DNA of 5,029 nt from Acidobacteriota bacterium (GTDB taxonomy: Bacteria; Acidobacteriota; Polarisedimenticolia; Gp22-AA2). Within the stretch, counting starts at the first letter, position 1. The number at the start of each line of letters is the position of its first letter. The notes beneath the pieces are model-generated. The model saw only the letters and a list, made by a program, of their open reading frames with translations. It made no database searches and was not told the DNA's origin. Shown here piece after piece: positions 1 through 5,029 of the stretch. Location of the stretch: assembly GCA_016177515.1 (NCBI GenBank), contig JACOUZ010000225.1:1-5029 (forward strand). Direction: 5' to 3'. Both the position numbers and the translations under genes were made by a program.

Positions 1-264
1 CCAGGCCTGGGTCGCGGCCGCTCCGACGCCGGCCCGCGCCCAGGGTACGGCTCGCCCGACGAACGGCACGCGGGTGGTCACCGCCACGCCGCTCTCCCCG
101 CTCTTCGGATCGACGGCGCAAATCGAGAAGGTCGAGTGCAGGAGGCCGGCGGGGTCGGCCTCGCGGGCGTTCCCGAGGGTGGCGGGCGCCGGGGCCGCGA
201 TCGGCGCCGCGGCGAAGGTGATGAGGAAGAGGAATGCCATGGCCGCCCGGGGGTGTCCGATCAT
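1..264 (-). CDS. DUF1028-family exported protein (N-terminal part, runs off left edge)
   Basis: Reading the minus strand from the ATG at 264 gives 88 uninterrupted codons to the window edge, so the 3' part of the gene is missing. The start is supported by AAGGAG at 276-271, six bases upstream; a second in-frame ATG lies at 240. Residues 1 to about 28 look like a secretion signal: a short basic start, a hydrophobic core (MAFLFLITFAAAPIAA) and small residues for cleavage. From about residue 44 the sequence STFSICAVDPKSGESGVAV, followed by VPWARAGVGAAATQA, matches the start of DUF1028 proteins, where 'TFSIvA.Dp.tGe.GvAv' and 'vpwa.aGvGavAtQa' are typical. The family has an Ntn-hydrolase-like fold, but to my knowledge its reaction is unproven. 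The gene is divergent from the TRAP operon, so a functional link is not shown. Confidence 0.88.
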   Translation of the reverse strand, partial: MIGHPRAAMAFLFLITFAAAPIAAPAPATLGNAREADPAGLLHSTFSICAVDPKSGESGVAVTTRVPFVGRAVPWARAGVGAAATQAW

Positions 265-270
265 CCGCTT

Positions 271-276
271 CTCCTT
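271..276 (-). promoter_or_regulatory. Shine-Dalgarno site of the DUF1028 gene
   Basis: On the minus strand the sequence is AAGGAG, six bases before the ATG at 264. This near-perfect ribosome binding site decides the start in favour of 264 over the internal ATG at 240. Confidence 0.75.
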
Positions 277-329
277 ATTCTTGAGGCGAGCGGAGCACAT
301 CTTAACCCGAGTCCAGGGCCCGTTCGCGA

Positions 330-357
330 TTTGCAGGCGGCTCCGGCTCGTGATAGT
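330..357 (+). promoter_or_regulatory. Weak candidate sigma-70-type promoter for the TRAP operon
   Basis: TTTGCA at 330-335 (4 of 6 matches to TTGACA) and GATAGT at 352-357 (4 of 6 to TATAAT) are separated by 16 bases. They lie about 50 bases upstream of the tatT ATG, in the least GC-rich part of the divergent intergenic region. Two imperfect hexamers are weak evidence, and the promoter consensus of this organism is unknown. The opposite strand has a TAAGAT (304-299) that could serve the DUF1028 gene, but it has no convincing -35 partner. Confidence 0.25.
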
Positions 358-406
358 TTGCCGGCTGCCTGCTGCCGTCCGTCCTTCTCGAGACGAGGCC
401 CGCGGA

Positions 407-1238
407 ATGAGGCGTCCTCACGTGCACGCCGGAGCGCTCCTGGTGACCGCCGCCTGCGCCCTGGCCGCGGGAACCGCCTGCTCCATCCGGAAATTCGCCA
501 TCAACAGGCTGGGAGACGCCCTGGCGGAGAGCGGCGCGACCTACGCCTCCGACAACGATCCGACGCTGGTGCGCGAAGCTCTGCCGTTCGCTCGTCCAGG
601 AGGAGGCGGACGAGAGGGATGACGAGGACCTGGAGGCGGCCGCGGCCCTGCGGGAGCGGGCGCGGAAGCTCTATCTCCGGGCGCGGGATTACGGCCTGCG
701 CGGATTGGAGGCCCGCCACGACGGCATCGCGGCGGCGCTGCGCGCGGGGGGCGGGGCGGCCGCGCAGCAGGCGCGCCGGGAGGACGTGCCGCTCCTCTAC
801 TGGACGGCGGCGGCCTGGGGCGCGGCGATCGCCATGAAGAAAGACGATCCGGAGCTGCTGGCGGACCTGCCGATCGTCGAGGCGCTGATGAAGCGGGGCC
901 TGGCTCTCGACCCCGAATTCGATCACGGCGCCATCCACGAGTTCCTGATCGCCTTCGAAGGAAGCCGGTCGGATGCGATGGGAGGTTCGGCGCAACGGGC
1001 GCGCGCGCACTTCGAGGAGGCGCTCCGGCTGTCGGGAGGGATGCGGGCCGCCCCTCTGGTGGACCTGGCCGAGACGGTTTCGGTGCGACTGCAGGATCGC
1101 GCCGAGTTCGAGACCCTGTTGCAGCGGGCGCTCGCGATCGACGTGGACGCCCGCCCGGAGTGGCGGCTCGCGAACCTGACGATGCAGCGGCGGGCGCGCT
1201 GGCTCCTGGCGCGCGCCGAGCTGCTGTTCGCCGGGTAG
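407..1238 (+). pseudogene. tatT: TRAP transporter TatT-family lipoprotein, broken by an internal deletion/frameshift
   Basis: TatT is the TPR-containing accessory lipoprotein of TPAT transporters; in Treponema it forms a trimer with a pore and binds the substrate-binding protein. The ATG at 407 has GAGG eight bases upstream. Residues 1-25 form a lipoprotein-like signal ending at Cys25 (AGTAC, an imperfect lipobox), followed by SIRKFAINRLGDALAESG and a VREALPFA segment, all typical of the TatT N-terminus. That frame then runs out as RPGGGGREG and stops at 620-622. The rest of the family sequence continues in another frame from about 594 to the stop at 1236-1238 (about 214 codons). Landmarks there are LYLRARDYGLRGLE, EDVPLLYWTAAAWGAAI, DDPELLADLPIVEAL, GAIHEFLI and, near the end, RPEWRLANL followed by RRARWLLARAELLF. 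About 30 residues that family members usually have between the LPFA and VQEEAD segments appear to be missing, estimated from memory of the family. A TTG at 705 could start the second half, but only as a fragment without an export signal. An assembly error is possible. Confidence 0.82.
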
Positions 1239-1266
1239 GATCGGCGCGGAGCTTCATCCCGAGACC

Positions 1267-2361
1267 ATGAGAATGCCGGCGCTCACCCCTCTCCCCGCGA
1301 ACATCGTGCTCCCGGCGATCGCCGCCCTCTCCGCCTGCCTCGCCGCGGCCGGCCCGGCCGCGGCCGCCGGCATGGCGGCCGGCGGGCCCGCCGCCCCCGC
1401 GGTCGTCATCAAGATGGGGACGAGCGCGCCGGAGGGCTCGTCGTGGCACCAGATCTTCAAGGAGATGGGGGAGAAGTGGAAGCAGGCGCCGGGAGGCGGC
1501 GTGACGCTGCGCATCTACCCAGGCGGGGTCCTCGGGGACGAGCCCGACCTGGTGCGCAAGATGCGGGTCGGGCAGATCCAGGCGGCCGCGCTGACCTCCG
1601 TGGGGCTGTCGGACATCGACGAATCGGTGGCGGCGCTCTCGGTCCCGATGTTGTACCGCTCGTACGCGGAGCTGGACCACGTGCGCGAGCGGCTGCGCCC
1701 GGTCCTGGAAAGGAGCCTCGAGAAAAAAGACTTCCTGGTCCTGAACTGGGGGGACGCCGGCTGGGTAATGTTTTTCTCCAAGGAGCCGTTCAGAACGCCG
1801 GACGACCTCCGGAGGATGAAGCTGTTCGTCTGGGCCGGTGACAACGACGCGGTCGAGCTGTGGAAGGCGTCGGGATTTCATCCGATCCCGCTGGCGGCGA
1901 CCGACATCCTGCCCGGCCTGCAGTCGGGCCTCATCAACGCCTTCGACACGACGCCGCTCCTCGCTCTGGCGTCGCAGTGGTTCGGCCTGGCGCCGCACCT
2001 GCTCGACCTCAAGTGGGCCCCGCTCGTCGGCGCGACGGTGCTAACCAGGAAGGCGTGGGAGAAGGTCCCCGCCCAGGCGCGACCCCTCCTCCTGAGGGCC
2101 GCCGCCGAGGCGGGCGAGCGGCTGAAGGGGGAGATCCGCGCGGCCAACGAGCAGGCGATCGAGGCGATGAAGAAGCGGGGACTTCGGATCGTTCCGGTCA
2201 CTCCCGAGATCGAGGCCGCCTGGCGCCGCGCCGCCGAGGGCGCCTACCCGAAGATCCGCGGCCCGATCGTCCCCCCGAAACTGTTCGACGAAGCTCTGCG
2301 GCTGCGCGACGAGCACCGCTCGTCGGCGGGGAAGCCGGCGGGCGGCGGGCCGGGCGGATGA
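1267..2361 (+). CDS. dctP: TRAP transporter substrate-binding protein, DctP family (TPAT/TatP-like)
   Basis: This 364-residue protein is the periplasmic ligand-capturing subunit that delivers substrate to the permease encoded next. Residues 1 to about 35 are a secretion signal with a long Ala-rich region. LSAC at residues 21-24 fits a lipobox, so it may be a lipoprotein as Tp0957 is; cleavage at one of the AAA sites is the alternative. The mature part starts near VVIKMGTSAPEGSSW (46-60), the first DctP strand, followed by YPGGVLGDEPDLVRKMRVGQI (84-104), the standard DctP block, and by DLRRMKLFVWAGD (180-192) and LQSGLINAFDTTP (218-230). Classical acid-binding members have Arg where this protein has Phe187, with Trp189 nearby, so a carboxylate ligand is unlikely. 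It starts 28 bases after the tatT remnant and its stop overlaps the permease start. No good ribosome binding site precedes the ATG: GGAG at 1248-1251 is 15 bases away. The ATG at 1273 is an alternative start. The symbol denotes family, not substrate. Confidence 0.92.
   Translation: MRMPALTPLPANIVLPAIAALSACLAAAGPAAAAGMAAGGPAAPAVVIKMGTSAPEGSSWHQIFKEMGEKWKQAPGGGVTLRIYPGGVLGDEPDLVRKMRVGQIQAAALTSVGLSDIDESVAALSVPMLYRSYAELDHVRERLRPVLERSLEKKDFLVLNWGDAGWVMFFSKEPFRTPDDLRRMKLFVWAGDNDAVELWKASGFHPIPLAATDILPGLQSGLINAFDTTPLLALASQWFGLAPHLLDLKWAPLVGATVLTRKAWEKVPAQARPLLLRAAAEAGERLKGEIRAANEQAIEAMKKRGLRIVPVTPEIEAAWRRAAEGAYPKIRGPIVPPKLFDEALRLRDEHRSSAGKPAGGGPGG
2358..2361 (+). promoter_or_regulatory. ATGA stop/start overlap coupling dctP and the permease
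   Basis: The permease ATG (2358-2360) overlaps the dctP TGA (2359-2361). Such overlaps usually mean translational coupling, which would tie permease output to translation of the binding protein. The bases before it are GC-rich (GGGCCGGGCGG) without a clear Shine-Dalgarno motif, which fits re-initiation. Confidence 0.7.
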
Positions 2362-4238
2362 GCTCCATCTGGAAAGACCCGCACGAGATCCTCGCCGGGA
2401 CGGGGGTCCGGCGCACGCGGGAACGGCGCCGCGCCGGCTGGCGGCGCGCGGCTCTCCTCACCGAGAACGGCCTTCTGTCCCTGCTGCTCGCCGCCATGGC
2501 GGTCGTCCCGATTGCCGAGATCGCCCTGCGCACGACTCTCGGGTTCGGCATCCCGGGGTCGAGCAGCATCGTGCAGCACCTGACGCTCGCCGTCGGCATG
2601 CTCGGCGGAGCCGTGGCGGCGCGCGAGGCGCGGCTCCTGTCGCTGTCCACCGGCGCGACGCTGCTCACCGGCGGCGCGCGCTCGGCGGCGCGCATCTTCA
2701 GCGGATCGGTCGCGGCCACCGTCGCGGCGCTCCTGTGCGCCGCGAGCGTGCAGCTCGTCCTCACCGAGCGCGCCGGCGGCAAGCTCCTGGTCGGCCGCGT
2801 GCCGCTCTGGGCGGTCGAGGCGATGCTGCCCCTGGGCTTCGCCATGGTTGCCTGGCGCCTCCTGCGCCACGCCTCCTACTCCCGGATTGGCCGGGCCGTG
2901 TCGGTGTTTCTGGTGGCCCTGTCGCTCTACGTCGTGGCGCGACCGCCGCTCTCGCCGGGAGTTCTCGTCGTCCCCGCCTTCGCGGGGCTGTTCCTGGCGA
3001 CGGCGCTGGGAGCCCCCGTCTTCGCGGCGCTGGGCGGGGCGGCCCTGATCCTGTTCTGGGGCGAGGGTGTCCCGATCGCGTCGATCCCCGTCGAAACCTA
3101 CCGCCTCGTGGTGTCGCCGACCCTGCCGACCATCCCCCTGTTCACCCTGGCTGGCTACTTCTTCGCCGAGGGGGGGGCCTCGAAGCGCCTGGTGCGGGTC
3201 TTTCAGGCCCTGGCCGGCTGGGTGCGGGGCGGGCCGGCCATCGCCGCGGTCCTGGTGTGCGCCTTCTTTACCTCTTTCACCGGGGCCTCCGGGGTCACCA
3301 TCCTGGCGCTCGGGGGTCTCCTCATGCCGGTGCTTCTGGCGGCGCGCTGCTCGGAGAAGCACTCGCTCGGCCTTCTGACGGCGGGCGGCTCGCTCGGGCT
3401 CCTCTTCCCGCCGAGCCTGCCGGTGATTCTGTACGGCATCGTGGCGCACACGCCGATCGACAGAATGTTCCTCGGGGGATTCCTCCCGGGGGTCCTGATG
3501 CTCCTGCTCGCCGGCTCGTGGGGGAGCCTGCAGGCCGGGGGGATCTCTGCGGCGGAGCGACGCTTCGACCCGCGCGAGGCCTGGGCCGCCGTCCGGGACG
3601 CCAAGTGGGAGCTGCTCCTGCCGATCGTCGTGCTGGTCGGCCTGTACGGCGGTTTCGCCACACTGGTGGAGGCCGCGGCCCTGACCGCCCTGTACGCCTT
3701 TGTCGTGGAGGCCTTTGTCTACCGCGATCTGAAGCTCAAGGACGACCTCCTGCACACCATGACCGAGTGCGGCGTCCTGGTCGGAGGGGTGCTCCTCATC
3801 CTCGGCGTGGCGCTCGGGTTCACCTCCTACCTGGTGGACGCCGAGGTCCCGGCGCGCGCCGCCACCTGGGTGCAGGGGGCGATCGACTCGCCGCTCGTCT
3901 TTCTCCTGGCGCTCAACCTCTTCCTGCTCGCGGTCGGCTGCCTGATGGACATCTTCTCGGCGATCGTCGTCGTGGCGCCGCTCATCGTCCCGATGGGGGA
4001 GGCGTTCGGCATCGACCCGGTCCACCTGGGGATCATCTTCCTGGCGAACATGGAGCTCGGCTATCTGACGCCGCCGGTCGGGATGAACCTGTTCCTGTCC
4101 TCCTACCGCTTCGACAAGCCGCTCCTGGAGGTCTACCGCGCCGTGGTGCCGATGCTCCTGGTCCTGCTCGCCGGGGTCCTGGTCATCACCTACTTCCCCG
4201 CCCTGACCACGGCCCTGCCGGATTGGCTGGGAAGGTAG
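2358..4238 (+). CDS. dctM: Fused TRAP transporter permease (DctQ small + DctM large subunit)
   Basis: This 626-residue inner-membrane protein should be the ion-coupled symporter that takes ligand from the binding protein. The ATG at 2358 overlaps the dctP stop as ATGA; the frame is open further upstream, but that stretch lies inside dctP and reads as non-membrane sequence. A basic cytoplasmic leader (1-34) precedes four hydrophobic segments (about 36-57, 69-86, 115-136, 149-168), which form a DctQ-like domain. From about 177 to the end is a DctM domain with many membrane spans. DctM landmarks are FFTSFTGASGVTILALGG (303-320, the position of the usual SGSS..A.T ion-site hairpin), GGSLGLLFPPSLPVILYG (343-360), MDIFSAIVVVAPLIVPM (530-546) and FGIDPVHLGIIF (550-561) followed by ELGYLTPPVGMNLF (566-579). 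The length fits a fused permease; separate DctM proteins are about 430 residues. Substrate unknown. An 8-G run at 3170-3177 lies inside the gene without breaking the frame. Confidence 0.94.
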   Translation: MSSIWKDPHEILAGTGVRRTRERRRAGWRRAALLTENGLLSLLLAAMAVVPIAEIALRTTLGFGIPGSSSIVQHLTLAVGMLGGAVAAREARLLSLSTGATLLTGGARSAARIFSGSVAATVAALLCAASVQLVLTERAGGKLLVGRVPLWAVEAMLPLGFAMVAWRLLRHASYSRIGRAVSVFLVALSLYVVARPPLSPGVLVVPAFAGLFLATALGAPVFAALGGAALILFWGEGVPIASIPVETYRLVVSPTLPTIPLFTLAGYFFAEGGASKRLVRVFQALAGWVRGGPAIAAVLVCAFFTSFTGASGVTILALGGLLMPVLLAARCSEKHSLGLLTAGGSLGLLFPPSLPVILYGIVAHTPIDRMFLGGFLPGVLMLLLAGSWGSLQAGGISAAERRFDPREAWAAVRDAKWELLLPIVVLVGLYGGFATLVEAAALTALYAFVVEAFVYRDLKLKDDLLHTMTECGVLVGGVLLILGVALGFTSYLVDAEVPARAATWVQGAIDSPLVFLLALNLFLLAVGCLMDIFSAIVVVAPLIVPMGEAFGIDPVHLGIIFLANMELGYLTPPVGMNLFLSSYRFDKPLLEVYRAVVPMLLVLLAGVLVITYFPALTTALPDWLGR

Positions 4239-4250
4239 GAGGTCTCAGCC
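4225..4250 (+). terminator. Hairpin across the convergent gene ends (possible terminator)
   Basis: Bases 4225-4232 (GGCTGGGA) can pair with 4243-4250 (TCTCAGCC) in an 8-pair stem with one G-U pair and a 10-base loop. The stem covers the permease stop (4236-4238) and the stop of the convergent small gene (4245-4247). No T-run follows on either strand, so this is not a standard intrinsic terminator. On the minus strand the G-U pair becomes an A-C mismatch, so the structure favours plus-strand transcripts. Confidence 0.3.
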
Positions 4251-4523
4251 GCCGCGCTGGCTCTTCGTCGGCGTGGTCATCCCGGGCTTGTGGCCGCGCG
4301 TGGCCTCGTGGGGGGCCACACCTTGTCCGCCGCTGTCCTGGGAGTGCGCCGGGCCACCGTCCATGACCTCGAGGACCGCGGCTCTGATCAGCTCCTGGAT
4401 CGACCTCCGCTGCAGCGCGGTGTCGGGCACCTGGCCGGTTTTCCCCGGGCCGAGATGCAGGACCTTCCCGCCGGAGAAGGTGAGCTTGAGGGGCCTGAAC
4501 GTCTTGTTGCGGATCGTCTTCAC
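4245..4523 (-). CDS. Small protein of unknown function (92 aa, GTG start)
   Basis: The proposed gene starts at GTG (4523-4521) and stops at 4247-4245, convergent with the permease and only six bases from its stop. Two purine-rich sites precede the start: GGAG four bases upstream and AGGAGG about ten bases upstream. The first 55 residues look like a small folded domain. The start is basic, VKTIRNKTFRPLKLTFSGGK, followed by VLHLGPGKTGQVPD and a helix-like IQELIRAAVLEVMDGG. Residues from about 57 are polar, rich in Gly, His, Thr and Pro, and probably disordered. The 'P-L-K-(x)n-GGKVLHLGPGKTGQ' pattern reminds me of small hypothetical proteins in other high-GC bacteria, but I cannot name a family or function. 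The same frame stays open well upstream of the GTG, across the DUF349 gene; that extension is low-complexity Arg/Ala/Pro sequence and is rejected. It may share a transcript with the DUF349 gene upstream (110-base gap). Confidence 0.6.
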   Translation of the reverse strand: MKTIRNKTFRPLKLTFSGGKVLHLGPGKTGQVPDTALQRRSIQELIRAAVLEVMDGGPAHSQDSGGQGVAPHEATRGHKPGMTTPTKSQRGG

Positions 4524-4633
4524 CGGCTCCGTCCCTCCTGGCCTCCGGCCGGCGCCGGGCGGCGCCTGCGGTGCGGGGCAGCCGTCATTATCGCAGAACG
4601 CGGCGGCCGCGTGTACGGCGCCGGCTGAGTGCT
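4524..4633. other. Short intergenic gap between two minus-strand genes
   Basis: This 110-base gap separates the DUF349 stop from the small-gene start. It contains the small gene's purine-rich ribosome-binding region (about 4524-4541 on the minus strand). It also contains a self-complementary GC block: GGCGCC at 4551-4556 and again at 4561-4566, around a 4-base GGGC spacer, able to form a 6-pair hairpin. No T-run follows, so termination is not supported. I see no promoter or RNA gene. Confidence 0.4.
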
Positions 4634-5029
4634 TCAGCGTCTGCCGGATGTGGCGGGCCGCCGCGGCCGGGGCGGGGCGGGGCTGCGCTCGGCCGGCGGC
4701 GCCAGGCGGCGGCAGGCCCGCTCGAAGCGCGCGCCAAGCGTCCGGCGGTCGTCCTCGTGCACGTAGCCGATCTTCTGCCAGGCGGCGCGCGCCCTGGTCA
4801 CCTCTTCGGCGGCGGCACGCTGCCTGGCCTCCTCGGCCACCTTGCCGCCGATGGTGTTGGAGGCGAGCGCCTCGCGCCACAGGGTCGCCAGTCGGGTCAC
4901 GGGTGAGAGGGCCTCGTCGGGCGCGGTGCCGCCCCCCGGCAGCAGCCGCTCCAGGCGGGCGCACAGATCCTCCATCCTGTTCCGGTTCGCTCCGGCGTCG
5001 AACGCCGTCCCCTGGAGGGCCTCGGGGCT
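4634..5029 (-). CDS. DUF349-family protein (C-terminal part, runs off right edge)
   Basis: The minus-strand frame is open from the window edge to the stop at 4636-4634, giving 131 visible residues. The ATG at 4975 is internal, because the 18 codons before it also fit the family. Visible residues about 8-30 contain TAFDAGANRNRMEDLCARLE, resembling the 'F...N...K..LC.r.E.L' helix of DUF349 repeats. They are followed by WREALASNTIGG (51-62) and a helical segment ending RAAWQKIGYVHEDDRRTLGA (81-100), then RFERACRRL (101-109). The 'W..iG.v......l..rF..ac' pattern is the DUF349 signature. The last 22 residues are a Pro/Arg-rich tail, probably disordered. DUF349 proteins are long, charged and helical, with no firmly established general role that I can apply here. 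Most of the protein lies outside the window. Confidence 0.82.
   Translation of the reverse strand, partial: SPEALQGTAFDAGANRNRMEDLCARLERLLPGGGTAPDEALSPVTRLATLWREALASNTIGGKVAEEARQRAAAEEVTRARAAWQKIGYVHEDDRRTLGARFERACRRLAPPAERSPAPPRPRRPATSGRR

Noticed and set aside
74..406. Upstream extension of the tatT frame
   Set aside because: The frame is open from 74, but it crosses the minus-strand DUF1028 gene and its leader, and lacks family similarity before the ATG at 407, where a signal sequence begins.
1347..1400. GGCC/GCCGGC-rich repeats resembling a repeat array
   Set aside because: They are the Ala/Gly codons of the DctP signal region and linker in a GC-rich genome, without regular units or spacers.
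541..1998. 485-codon open frame on the minus strand
   Set aside because: Its translation is Arg/Pro/Gly-rich low-complexity sequence antisense to tatT and dctP, whose plus-strand proteins match known families. It is a by-product of high GC content.
2244..4025. 593-codon open frame on the minus strand
   Set aside because: It lies antisense to the well-supported permease, and its sequence is dominated by Arg, Glu, Gln, Asp and His with no recognisable domain, as expected for the mirror of a hydrophobic membrane gene.
2735..4366. 543-codon plus-strand frame overlapping the permease
   Set aside because: It is an out-of-frame shadow with Arg/Gly/Pro-rich translation and no domain; the overlapping frame carries the DctM motifs.
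4290..4906. Plus-strand frames opposite the small gene and the DUF349 gene
   Set aside because: Their translations show no domain, while the minus-strand frames give a DUF349 signature and a plausible small protein with a ribosome binding site.
1..5029. tRNA, rRNA, CRISPR array, insertion sequence or attachment site
   Set aside because: I saw no regularly spaced direct repeats, transposase frame, terminal inverted repeats or tRNA-like cloverleaf on either strand; this was checked by eye only.

Overview
The window is very GC-rich bacterial DNA (about 70% by eye). Reading frames are densely packed, with strong third-position G/C bias. The best-supported content is a TRAP transporter operon of the TPAT type, in which a TPR-containing lipoprotein (TatT) accompanies the usual substrate-binding protein and membrane symporter. 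A Gram-negative, high-GC organism fits the periplasmic and lipoprotein components. An uncultured Acidobacteriota-like or related lineage is my guess for the source, and the window holds no marker gene that settles it.

Layout. Positions 1-264, minus strand: the N-terminal 88 codons of an exported DUF1028-family protein that runs off the left edge. Positions 265-406: a divergent intergenic region with a clear ribosome binding site for the DUF1028 gene and a weak candidate promoter for the transporter operon. Positions 407-1238, plus strand: tatT, recognisable at both ends but broken by a frame change near 590, apparently with about 30 codons missing. Positions 1267-2361, plus: an intact DctP-family substrate-binding protein. 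Positions 2358-4238, plus: an intact fused small-plus-large TRAP permease (DctQ-DctM), sharing an ATGA stop/start overlap with the gene before it. Positions 4245-4523, minus: a convergent small gene of unknown function (92 aa, GTG start). Positions 4634-5029, minus: the C-terminal part of a DUF349-family protein that runs off the right edge.

How the genes fit together. In TPAT systems, described for Treponema pallidum Tp0956-Tp0957-Tp0958, TatT binds the substrate-binding protein in the periplasm, and the symporter moves the ligand across the inner membrane using an ion gradient. Here the binding protein has Phe at the position where classical acid-binding DctP proteins carry the ligand-clamping Arg. 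That supports an uncharged or hydrophobic ligand, as proposed for Tp0957. The substrate cannot be named from sequence. The main anomaly is the broken tatT in front of two intact partner genes: either a real lesion in the transporter or an assembly/sequencing deletion.
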